From RPQJ01 sp963823535 (GTDB lineage: Bacteria > Pseudomonadota > Gammaproteobacteria > Steroidobacterales > Steroidobacteraceae), in assembly GCA_963823535.1 (NCBI GenBank), contig CAWGLZ010000003.1, positions 334,369-398,368 of the forward strand: 64,000 nucleotides of DNA, in the 5' to 3' direction. The notes beneath the pieces are model-generated. The model saw nothing but the letters and a program-made list of their open reading frames with translations. It was not told the DNA's origin and searched no databases. Shown here in pieces: positions 45,291 through 52,821 of the stretch (the first letter of the stretch is position 1; the number at the start of each line of letters is the position of its first letter). The position numbers and the translations under genes were made by a program.

Positions 45291-45962
45291 ATGCCCTACC
45301 TCTATCTCGTCCGGCACGCACAGCCCGACTTCGTCGGACACTACGATTCCGTGACGCCGCTCGGTCTGCGCCAGTCCGAATGGCTGGGCCAGCATTTCGC
45401 GCAGCGCGGCCTGCGGTTCGCCCGCGTGATCTCGGGCAGCCTGGAGCGTCAGTCGGGCACGCTCATCGCGTTGCTGCGACACCTGCCGCAGGCGCCCGCC
45501 GCGATCGTGGACCCACGCTTCAACGAATACGACGCGGCCAGCGTGCTCGCGGCTCACGCCCGTGGCGACGACCGGGCGTTGCGCGCCGCCGGCGATCGCC
45601 GCGCCTACTTCACCGCAGTGCGCGACGCGCTCCAGGCCTGGGCCCGGACGGACACGGAGACGGACGGGGTCGAGTCCTGGCGAGGCTTCGGCGACCGGGT
45701 CGACGCCGCCGCCACGGCCGCCTGCGACGAGCTGGAACCATCAGCCGCGGTGCTGGTCGTGACCTCGGGCGGCGTGATCGGTCGACTGGTGGCGGGCGCG
45801 CTCGGCGCGGGTGCGGAGGCCGCCATCCAGTTGAACCTGCAGACCCGCAATACGGGGATCACCGAACTGGTGCGGGGGCGGTCCGTCAACCGGGTGCTGG
45901 CCTTCAACGCCGTGCCGCATCTCGAGCGTCCCGAGCGCGAGCACGCGATCACCCACTCCTGA
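45291..45962 (+). CDS. Histidine phosphatase family protein
   Basis: A 223-aa phosphoglycerate-mutase-fold protein. The catalytic motif LVRHAQPDF begins at residue 6, the second Arg lies in SGSLERQSGT, and FNEYD holds the acidic residue; VTSGGVIGRLV takes the place of the usual second-His motif SHGG. The missing second His is notable, since the His-to-Ser change may lower activity. The substrate is unknown. Confidence 0.82.
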   Translation: MPYLYLVRHAQPDFVGHYDSVTPLGLRQSEWLGQHFAQRGLRFARVISGSLERQSGTLIALLRHLPQAPAAIVDPRFNEYDAASVLAAHARGDDRALRAAGDRRAYFTAVRDALQAWARTDTETDGVESWRGFGDRVDAAATAACDELEPSAAVLVVTSGGVIGRLVAGALGAGAEAAIQLNLQTRNTGITELVRGRSVNRVLAFNAVPHLERPEREHAITHS

Positions 45963-45971
45963 GCGGGGTCG

Positions 45972-46907
45972 TCAGCCCTGCCTGACCAGCGATGCGAGGC
46001 GGCCGACGTCGATCGTGCCGGCCTTCTGCTCGATCTGCTCGCGGTAACGCGGCGCGAGGTCGCGGGCCTCGGCGAGCAAGGACGTGAACGACGCCTTGAG
46101 CGTGGCCGCGTCGAGCGTGCGGCCGCCGGCGTAGTAGCGTTGCGCCACGCGGCCCAGCGCATAGGTCGTGGCGAAGCTCAGTCCCGAACTCGCGGCCTGG
46201 CGCCCGACCGCCCGGCCGAGACCGCCGCCGACCCCACCGAGTAGCCCGCCGAGCAGCTTGCGGCCGAACTGCTCGAGGTATTGCGAGGTGAGGCCCACGC
46301 CCAGCGTGGCGAGAAAATCCCGCGCGTGCTTGCGGTCCATCGCGTAGCCATGCGCCTGCCCGATCCGGTAGACGAGCCGCAGCTGCAGCGGAATGATCGC
46401 CATCGAGGCGAGCGACTCGGGCAGCAGTTCGAGCGCCGCGTTGGTGATCGATGCGTTCAGGATCATGCGGTCCATTTCGGCATCCGGCAGGCTGGCGCGA
46501 CCGAGCACCGTACCCGAGACCGGCGCAAACGCGGCCTCGGCCACCTCGTCCGCGGCGGCGCTGGTGGTGTTCGCAACCGACGCCGACAGCCCGAGCGCCG
46601 TCGCGAGCTGCGCCAGGAACGCCTGTTCCGCCGGGCCCTGCGCGCCGTCGGCATCGCACACGCCCACCGCCATCTCGTACGCGAACTGGCGCGACGCGGG
46701 CGACGGCAGGCTCGATGCAACCCGGGCCAGATCCGGCTTCGCGAGGAGTACTTCGCGGTAGAGGCCGGGCAGGTCGAAACCGGCGTCCGGCCCGAGGACC
46801 TCGGCCACGCGCTTCACGGCCTCGCGCTCGCGGTCGTCCTTGAGGCCGTCGGCAAAGGCGGCCATGAGGGCGATGGTCAGGATGGATCGGGTTTCGGCAG
46901 CGTCCAT
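45972..46907 (-). CDS. TerB-like / YcjF-type (DUF697-like) protein
   Basis: A 311-aa protein. The first 130 residues look like a TerB-type helical domain (ILTIALMAAFADGLKDDRER, MAVGVCDADGAQGPAE). The C-terminal part has Gly-rich amphipathic helices as in DUF697/YcjF proteins (KLLGGLLGGVGGGLGRAVGR, FATTYALGRVAQRYYAGG). It is probably membrane associated. ATG 46907 begins the conserved part; the frame runs open to 47102 without homology. No partner gene is evident. Confidence 0.65.
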   Translation of the reverse strand: MDAAETRSILTIALMAAFADGLKDDREREAVKRVAEVLGPDAGFDLPGLYREVLLAKPDLARVASSLPSPASRQFAYEMAVGVCDADGAQGPAEQAFLAQLATALGLSASVANTTSAAADEVAEAAFAPVSGTVLGRASLPDAEMDRMILNASITNAALELLPESLASMAIIPLQLRLVYRIGQAHGYAMDRKHARDFLATLGVGLTSQYLEQFGRKLLGGLLGGVGGGLGRAVGRQAASSGLSFATTYALGRVAQRYYAGGRTLDAATLKASFTSLLAEARDLAPRYREQIEQKAGTIDVGRLASLVRQG

Positions 46908-46947
46908 ACGAAGCTCCAGAAACGAGAAACGCGCGGAGGGGGCGGCC

Positions 46948-47292
46948 TCAGACGACGGCGTCGACGGAACGCCGGCCTCTGCGGATCCGGCGCTCGAAGG
47001 GCCGGCTCGCGACGTCCGCCGTTTCCAGCGTTCGCCGCCGGTCGAAGCCGCTGCGACGGTCGCTGAAGTGCGTGTACCGGCAATCGCAATGCGCCGCGTC
47101 ACAGCCCGGCAGCGGCAGCGCGGGCGCCTTGGCCGAGAGAAAGCGCTTGGCGGCCAGCTGGGTGGCGCCCTGGCAGCAATCCTTCTGCGGATGGACGCTG
47201 ACCGCGTGGTACGGATTCGAGTCGCGCATCAAGCGCACGGTCGCGACGCCGTTGCTGCGACCGCCGAACCAGTTGCCGAGTTTGAATGCCAT
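46948..47292 (-). CDS. Cysteine-rich basic protein of unknown function
   Basis: A 114-aa protein starting MAFKLGNWFGGRSNG, with Cys clusters in KDCCQGA and GCDAAHCDCRYTHFS and a strongly Arg-rich end (DRRSGFDRRR, RRIRRGRRS). The CC plus CxxxxxCxC spacing could bind a metal. I do not recognise the family. It lies 40 bases downstream of tRNA-Pro on the same strand and may be read from the tRNA transcript. Confidence 0.55.
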   Translation of the reverse strand: MAFKLGNWFGGRSNGVATVRLMRDSNPYHAVSVHPQKDCCQGATQLAAKRFLSAKAPALPLPGCDAAHCDCRYTHFSDRRSGFDRRRTLETADVASRPFERRIRRGRRSVDAVV

Positions 47293-47332
47293 GGGAACGG
47301 GCGCTTGGTCTTCTTCTGCTCGTCGATCGAAT

Positions 47333-47409
47333 TGGTCGGAGCGAGAGGATTCGAACCTCCGACCCCTTGCACCCCATGCAAGTGCGCTACCAGACTGCGC
47401 CACGCTCCG
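47333..47409 (-). tRNA. proL: tRNA-Pro (anticodon GGG)
   Basis: A 77-base cloverleaf on the minus strand. The acceptor stem CGGAGCG/CGCTCCG, D-arm GCGCAGTCTGGTAGCGC, anticodon stem CTTGC/GCAAG with loop ATGGGGT (GGG), T-arm GGAGGTTCGAATCCTC and an encoded CCA end are all visible. Its place after ihfA-merR matches the usual gammaproteobacterial order. Confidence 0.97.
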
Positions 47410-47434
47410 ACCCGGGACGATTATAGCGGAACGC

Positions 47435-47791
47435 TCAGCGCCTGAGCGTCTTCAGCAGTTCCTCGAGTTCGGTCCGCATCTGGCGGACGATCTGCTGGGT
47501 CTGGGTCAGGTCCTCGCGCGCTTCCTCGCCTTCGAGGCGATTGCGGGCCCCGCCGATGGTGAACCCCTGCTCGTAGAGCAAGGCGCGGATCTGGCGGATG
47601 ACCAGCACGTCCTGTCGCTGGTAGTAGCGGCGGTTGCCGCGACGCTTCACGGGCTTGAGCTGCGGGAACTCCTGCTCCCAGTAGCGGAGCACGTGCGGCT
47701 TTACCGCACAGAGTTCGCTCACCTCGCCGATGGTGAAGTAGCGCTTTCCCGGGATCACCGGGAGTTCGTCGTTATTGCTGGGTTCCAGCAT
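47435..47791 (-). CDS. MerR-family transcriptional regulator
   Basis: A 118-aa protein with the MerR winged helix-turn-helix (FTIGEVSELCAVKPHVLRYW, KRRGNRRYYQRQDV) and a C-terminal coiled coil, but no metal-binding cysteines. It is the conserved regulator found directly after ihfA in many gammaproteobacteria. It overlaps the end of ihfA by 20 bases. The target and effector are unknown. Confidence 0.93.
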   Translation of the reverse strand: MLEPSNNDELPVIPGKRYFTIGEVSELCAVKPHVLRYWEQEFPQLKPVKRRGNRRYYQRQDVLVIRQIRALLYEQGFTIGGARNRLEGEEAREDLTQTQQIVRQMRTELEELLKTLRR

Positions 47792-48071
47792 AGGCTTCCA
47801 CCCTGGCTTTGAGCTTCTGGCCTGGCCGGAACGTGACCACGCGGCGTGCGCTGATGGGAATCTCCTCGCCCGTCTTCGGGTTGCGTCCCGGTCGCTGGTT
47901 CTTGCTGCGCAGGTCGAAGTTTCCGAAGCCCGAGAGCTTCACCTGCTCGCCTGCCGCCAGCGAGGCACGCAACTCCTCGAAGAAGAGATCCACGAGTTCG
48001 CGGGCCTCGCGCTTGTTGAGCCCGAGTTGATCAAACAGCGCTTCCGCGATTTCTGCCTTCGTCAATGCCAT
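47772..48071 (-). CDS. ihfA: Integration host factor subunit alpha
   Basis: A 99-aa DNA-bending protein. It has MALTKAEIAEALFDQLGLNK, the LSGFGNFDLRSKNQRPGRNP beta-arm region that inserts into the minor groove, and PISARRVVTFRPG. It starts two bases after pheT, as is usual in this lineage. The beta subunit is not in the window. Confidence 0.97.
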   Translation of the reverse strand: MALTKAEIAEALFDQLGLNKREARELVDLFFEELRASLAAGEQVKLSGFGNFDLRSKNQRPGRNPKTGEEIPISARRVVTFRPGQKLKARVEAYAGTQQ

Positions 48072-48073
48072 GC

Positions 48074-50453
48074 TTATTTATCTCGTATCGTGGCGTTGTG
48101 CTCCCGCTCCAGGTCTGCAACGACCTGCGCCACGACGGCATCTATTTGTTCGTCGGTAAGGGTGCGGGAAATGTCCTGCAAATTCAAGCCTGTTGCGACG
48201 CTCTTGAAGTTCGCGTCGATGCCTCGGCCACGATAAATGTCAAATACCACGAGTCCCGTGAGGAGTTCGCCGGCGCTGCGGCGGATGGTGTCGAGCAGGG
48301 CCTGCACCGGCACCGACTCGGCCACCAGCACCGCGAGGTCGCGTCGCACCGCTGGAAAACGCGAAATCCCCGCGAAGCGCGGCACGGTCGCACGCAGTCC
48401 GGACTCAGTCTCGATCTCGAAAACCACCGCGGAATATGTCAACTCGAGCCTGCGCTCGACCTCCGGATGCAGCCGGCCGATCCAGCCCACGGCCTGTCCG
48501 TCGCGCAGGATGCGCGCCGACTGCCCGGGATGCAGTGCCGGATGTTCCGCAGGCACCCACTGGAAGGCCTCCGGCGTTCCGGTCAGTCGCACTAGCGCTT
48601 CGAGGTCCGAGCGGACATCGTGGAAATCCACAGCCGCCGTCGGCACGCCCCACTGCTCCGGCAGCGACGGGCCGGCGGCGAGTCCGGCCACCACCGGCAC
48701 CTCGCGCGTGAACTCGCCCTCGACGAGATACTGCCGGCCGATCTCGAACAGGCGCACGCGCGGCTGCTGTCGTCGCTGGTTCTCGATCAGGGCGCGCACG
48801 AGACCGGGCCAGAGCGACAGGCGCATCTCGGCGAGGTCTGCGGAAATGGGATTGGCCAGCACCAGTGCCCGCTCCCCGGGACACAGCGCGGACTGCAGCG
48901 CGGGATCCACGAAGGCGTAGGTGATCGCCTCGAAGTAGCCGCGCTGCACCAGCAGGTCGGCCACCGAGTCCGACGTCACCCGCGTCTCGCTGATCGCCGG
49001 GATCGCGAGCGGCGTCGCCGGGTCGGTCTCCGGGATGCGGTCGAAACCGTGCACCCGCGCGATCTCCTCGATCAGGTCTTCCTCGATCGAGATGTCGAAG
49101 CGCCAGGCGGGCGGCACGACGCGCCACGTCGCCTCGCTGCGTTCGACCTGCATGCCGAGCCGCTCGAGGATGCCGAGCATCTCGCTATCGGCAATCGCGG
49201 CGCCGATGACGCTGCGCGCACGCGCCGGCCGGAAGGCCACGGCCGTGCGCACCGGAACTTCCTCCGGCAACTCGGTCATCTCGGTCGGGCCCGCGACGCC
49301 GCCCGCACAGGCGAGCAGCAGTTCCGTGGCCCGCTCGATCGCCCGCGCCTGCAGCGTCGGGTCGACGCCGCGCTCGAAGCGCTGCGAGGCGTCCGTGACG
49401 AGCCCGTAGCGACGTCCGCGGCCGGCGATTGCCTCGGGCCGGAAGAACGCGACCTCGAGCAGCACGTCCGTCGTGTCGTCGCCGATGCCCGAATGCTCGC
49501 CGCCCATGACGCCCGCGAGGCCGAGCGGCTTCGCGTGATCGGCGATCACCAGCACCGACTCGTCGAGCGTGATGTCGCGACCGTCGAGCAGGCGCAGCGT
49601 CTCGCCCGCGCGCGCACGACGCACGACGATGCCGCCCTCGAGTTCGCGCAGGTCGTAGGCGTGCATCGGCTGGCCGAGTTCGAGCATCACGTAGTTGGTG
49701 ACGTCGACGATGGCGCTGATCGGTCGCAGGCCCGCGCGGCGCAGGCGTTCGCGCATCCACACCGGGGTCGGGGCATCGGGCCGCACGCCGCGGATCACGC
49801 GCGAGGCAAAGCGCGCGCAGCCGGCCCCCGGCACGAGTTCGACCGGGAAGCGATCCGCGGACGTCGCGGGCACCGGCTGGAATCTCGGGCCTGACAGGGT
49901 CGCGCCCGTCAGCACCGCGGCCTCGCGGGCAACGCCCGCCATGCCCATGCAGTCGCCGCGGTTGGGCGTCAGGTTGATCTCGAGGATCGTGTCGTCGAGC
50001 GCCAGCGCCTCGACGAGCGGCGCCCCGGTCGGCAGTTCCGCCGGCAGTTCCATCAGGCCCGCGGCGTCTTCCGACAGCCCGAGTTCCCGCGCCGAGCAGA
50101 GCATCCCGAACGACTCGATGCCGCGCAGCCTGGCCTTGCGGATCTCCATGCCGCCCGGCAGCGTCGCGCCGATGGTGGCAAGCGGCGCCTTGAGCCCCAC
50201 GCGCGCATTCGGCGCGCCGCAGACGATCTGCAGGCTGTTCGCCCCCGGCGGCCACCTGGCACACGCTGAGCGTGTCCGCGTCCGGATGCTTCTCGCGCGC
50301 GACGATCTCGCCGACCACGATCCCCGGCAGGGGCGGCGCCGCGGGCTCGACGGCCTCGACCTCGAGCCCGGCCATGGTGAGGCGCGTCGCCAGGTCGCGG
50401 GGCTCCGGCGTGGATCCCAGCCACTCGCTCAACCAGTTCACACTCACGCGCAT
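48074..50453 (-). CDS. pheT: Phenylalanine-tRNA ligase beta subunit (one extra G near 50244)
   Basis: About 793 aa. The start MRVSVNWLSEWLG is at 50453. The frame then changes at a run of five C on the plus strand (50242-50246); with four, the protein reads on smoothly through VAAGANSLQIVCGAPNARVG. Beyond it the EMAP/OB tRNA-binding region, the B3/B4 editing domain, B5 and the C-terminal anticodon-binding FDX-ACB domain are intact. A caller will start it at 50200 and lose about 85 residues. pheT is essential, so this is probably a homopolymer error. Confidence 0.94.
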
Positions 50454-50469
50454 CGCTGCTTCCCGTCGC

Positions 50470-51501
50470 TCAACCGAACTGGCGCAGGAAGCGCAGGTCG
50501 TTCTCGAAATAAAGGCGGATGTCGTTCACGCCGTAGCGCAGCATGGCGAGACGCTCGATGCCCGCGCCGAAGGCGTAGCCGGTGTAGCGCTCGGCGTCGA
50601 TCTCGACGTTGCGCAGCACGTTCGGGTGCACCATGCCGCAGCCCGCGATCTCGAGCCAGCCGGTGTTCTTGCACACGCGACAGCCCTGGCCGCTGCAGAA
50701 CACGCACTCGATGTCCACCTCGGCCGAGGGCTCGGTGAACGGGAAGTACGACGGGCGGAAGCGGATGCCCAGCCGGCGCTCGAAGAACTGCTCGACGAAG
50801 TGGTGCAGCACCGAGCGCAGGTGCGCGAAGCTCACGCCCTCGCCCACCACCAGCCCCTCGATCTGGTGGAACATCGGCGTGTGGGTGACGTCGGAGTCGC
50901 AGCGATAGACGCGCCCCGGCATGATCATCCGGAGCGGCGGCTTCTCGCGCAGCATCGCGCGGATCTGCACCGGCGAGGTGTGCGTGCGCAGCAGGCGCCC
51001 GTCCGGAAAGTAGAAGGTGTCGTGCATCGCCCGCGCCGGATGATCGGCGGGGATGTTGAGCGCCTCGAAGTTGTGCCAGTCGTCCTCGATCTCGGGACCG
51101 TCCTCGACCGAGAATCCCGCGTTGCGGAACAGCGCCTCGATGCGCCGGCGCGCACGGCTCACCGGGTGCAGTCCGCCCGGCTGCTGGCCGCGCCCGGGCT
51201 GGGTCACGTCGATGCGGCTCGCCGCCAGTTCGCGCTCGAGCTTCTCCCGCTCCAGCACGGCCTCGCGGCCCGACACGAGGCCGGTCAACTCGTCGCGGAC
51301 GGCGTTGATGCGCGCCCCCGCCTCGCGCCGTGCCTCGGGGGCGAGACCGCCCAGCGACTTGAGCAGCGCCGTGATCGCGCCCTTCTTGCCGAAGAGTTCG
51401 ACCTTGAGCGCCTCGAGTTCGGGCAGGCCGGTGCACGCGTCGATGCGCGTGCGGGCATCGGCGGCGAGTTCGTCGAGGTTGGTGGTTCGAATCTCTGACA
51501 T
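50470..51501 (-). CDS. pheS: Phenylalanine-tRNA ligase alpha subunit
   Basis: A 343-aa class II synthetase subunit with an N-terminal coiled coil (to about residue 85), motif 2 PGRVYRCDSDVTHTPMFHQ, a Cys cluster CVFCSGQGCRVCKNTGW and motif 3 GAGIERLAMLRYG. The ATG at 51501 begins the conserved MSEIRTTNLDE; the upstream open frame lies in the leader. It forms the heterotetramer with PheT. Confidence 0.97.
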   Translation of the reverse strand: MSEIRTTNLDELAADARTRIDACTGLPELEALKVELFGKKGAITALLKSLGGLAPEARREAGARINAVRDELTGLVSGREAVLEREKLERELAASRIDVTQPGRGQQPGGLHPVSRARRRIEALFRNAGFSVEDGPEIEDDWHNFEALNIPADHPARAMHDTFYFPDGRLLRTHTSPVQIRAMLREKPPLRMIMPGRVYRCDSDVTHTPMFHQIEGLVVGEGVSFAHLRSVLHHFVEQFFERRLGIRFRPSYFPFTEPSAEVDIECVFCSGQGCRVCKNTGWLEIAGCGMVHPNVLRNVEIDAERYTGYAFGAGIERLAMLRYGVNDIRLYFENDLRFLRQFG

Positions 51502-51563
51502 CGCTACGAGGGGACCGTCTTGCCCGGGAGCCGGGTGGACCGCTCGTGGCAGGAACCGTCCCC

Positions 51564-51604
51564 GGAAGAAAAGAGGCCGGGCCGCTTGCGCGCCCCGGCC
51601 CCGA
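51564..51604 (-). terminator. Terminator or attenuator between rplT and pheS
   Basis: On the minus strand GGCCGGG (51600-51594) pairs with CCCGGCC (51581-51575), followed by TCTTTTCTT. A second perfect hairpin (arms GCCGTGGC/GCCACGGC, 51615-51637) lies just upstream. Only part of the rplT transcript may continue into pheST. Confidence 0.75.
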
Positions 51605-51649
51605 TCAGTCACGGCGCCGTGGCCACCCGGGCCACGGCGCACGCGCACA

Positions 51650-52009
51650 TCAGGCGGCGAGACTCGCCTTGGCCTGCTCGGCAATCTTGCCGAACGCCTC
51701 GATGTCGTGGACCGCGAGGTCCGCGAGCGTCTTGCGGTCGATCTCGAAGCCGGCGGCCTTGAGGCCCGCCATCAGGCGGCTGTAGCTGATGTCGTAGCTG
51801 CGGGCCGCCGCGTTGATGCGCGTGATCCACAGCGCACGCATGTCGCGCTTCTTGGCGCGACGGTCCCGGTAGGCGTACTGGCCGGCCTTGATGACCGCCT
51901 GCTTCGCCGTGCGGAACACCTTGCGTCGCGCGTTGTAGTAGCCCTTCGCCTTGGCGAGGATCTTCTTGTGTCGGCGTCCAGCAATGACGCCACGCTTAAC
52001 TCGTGCCAT
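51650..52009 (-). CDS. rplT: 50S ribosomal protein L20
   Basis: A 119-aa ribosomal protein with the basic N-terminal tail (ARVKRGVIAGRRHKKILAKA) and the globular LWITRINAAARSYDISYSRL region. It lies 12 bases after rpmI in the infC-rpmI-rplT operon, where L20 typically represses its own translation. Confidence 0.98.
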   Translation of the reverse strand: MARVKRGVIAGRRHKKILAKAKGYYNARRKVFRTAKQAVIKAGQYAYRDRRAKKRDMRALWITRINAAARSYDISYSRLMAGLKAAGFEIDRKTLADLAVHDIEAFGKIAEQAKASLAA

Positions 52010-52021
52010 GGGTCACCTCAC

Positions 52022-52216
52022 TCAAGCGTGCGGAAGAAGTTGATCGAGCCGGGCCAGGTCCTGCTTGGCCACCGGGGTGGTGCCACGCAGCTGGCGCTTT
52101 CGCTTGCTCGTCTTCTTGGTGAGGATGTGTCGCTTCTGCGACTGGCCGCGCTTGAAACCTTTCGCCGTCTTGCGAAAGCGCTTCGAGGCAGCCCGGTTGG
52201 TCTTCAACTTGGGCAT
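52022..52216 (-). CDS. rpmI: 50S ribosomal protein L35
   Basis: A 64-aa, highly basic protein with the canonical start MPKLKTNRAASKRFRKTAKG and HILTKKTSKRKRQLRG. The ATG at 52216 is chosen over the upstream open frame to 52240, which adds non-homologous residues. Confidence 0.97.
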   Translation of the reverse strand: MPKLKTNRAASKRFRKTAKGFKRGQSQKRHILTKKTSKRKRQLRGTTPVAKQDLARLDQLLPHA

Positions 52217-52293
52217 GTCGACTCCTGTTTGTTGGCCCATTTCCCCACGGCTTGCGCCGCGGTTCGAGGGCGAAGAAGCGGCCGAAGCCGCCC

Positions 52294-52818
52294 TTACTTC
52301 TTCTTCGGCGACAACATCATGACCATCTGCCGGCCTTCCATGAGCGGGTGCTGCTCGACCACCGCATACGGTGCGAGGTCGTTCTGCAACCGGATCAGCT
52401 TCTGCCGGCCGATGTCTGTGTGCGCCATCTCTCGGCCACGGAACCTCAGGGTTACCTTGGCTTTGTCCCCTTCCTCGAAAAAGCGAATCAGATTCCTGAG
52501 CTTGATCTGGTAATCGCCTTCATCGGTTCCGGGACGAAACTTCACTTCCTTGACCTGGATCTGCTTCTGCTTCTTCTTCGCCGCGTGGGACTTCTTGTTC
52601 GCTTCGAACAGGAACTTCCCGTAGTCGACGATCCGGCAGACCGGGGGCTCCGCCGTCGGCGAAACCTCCACCAGGTCGAGCTCCTGGGAAGACGCCAGCT
52701 GCAGCGCGTCGTAGCGACTCATGACCCCCACTTGTTCGCCGTCTGCGCCGATGATGCGCAGTTGCGGGGCGGTGATCTCTTCGTTGCGCTTGATGCGCTT
52801 GGATGCTGGAGCAGCGAT
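52294..52818 (-). CDS. infC: Translation initiation factor IF-3 with an ATC start codon
   Basis: A 174-aa factor with both domains: the N-domain (KRIKRNEEITAPQLRIIG, VDYGKFLFE), the Lys-rich linker (KKKQKQIQVKEVKFRPGTDE) and the C-domain (FRGREMAHTDIGRQ). In this frame, TGA and one codon precede ATC at 52818, with a perfect GGAGGT seven bases before it; there is no ATG/GTG until deep inside the N-domain. Non-AUG starts in infC (AUU in E. coli) allow IF-3 to repress its own synthesis. It lies three bases after the thrS stop. Confidence 0.95.
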   Translation of the reverse strand: MAAPASKRIKRNEEITAPQLRIIGADGEQVGVMSRYDALQLASSQELDLVEVSPTAEPPVCRIVDYGKFLFEANKKSHAAKKKQKQIQVKEVKFRPGTDEGDYQIKLRNLIRFFEEGDKAKVTLRFRGREMAHTDIGRQKLIRLQNDLAPYAVVEQHPLMEGRQMVMMLSPKKK

Positions 52819-52821
52819 GCG

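Noticed and set aside
51609..51650. A 13-codon pheM-type leader peptide before pheS
   Set aside because: It contains no Phe codons and overlaps the rplT stop, so it cannot sense phenylalanine supply in the usual way.
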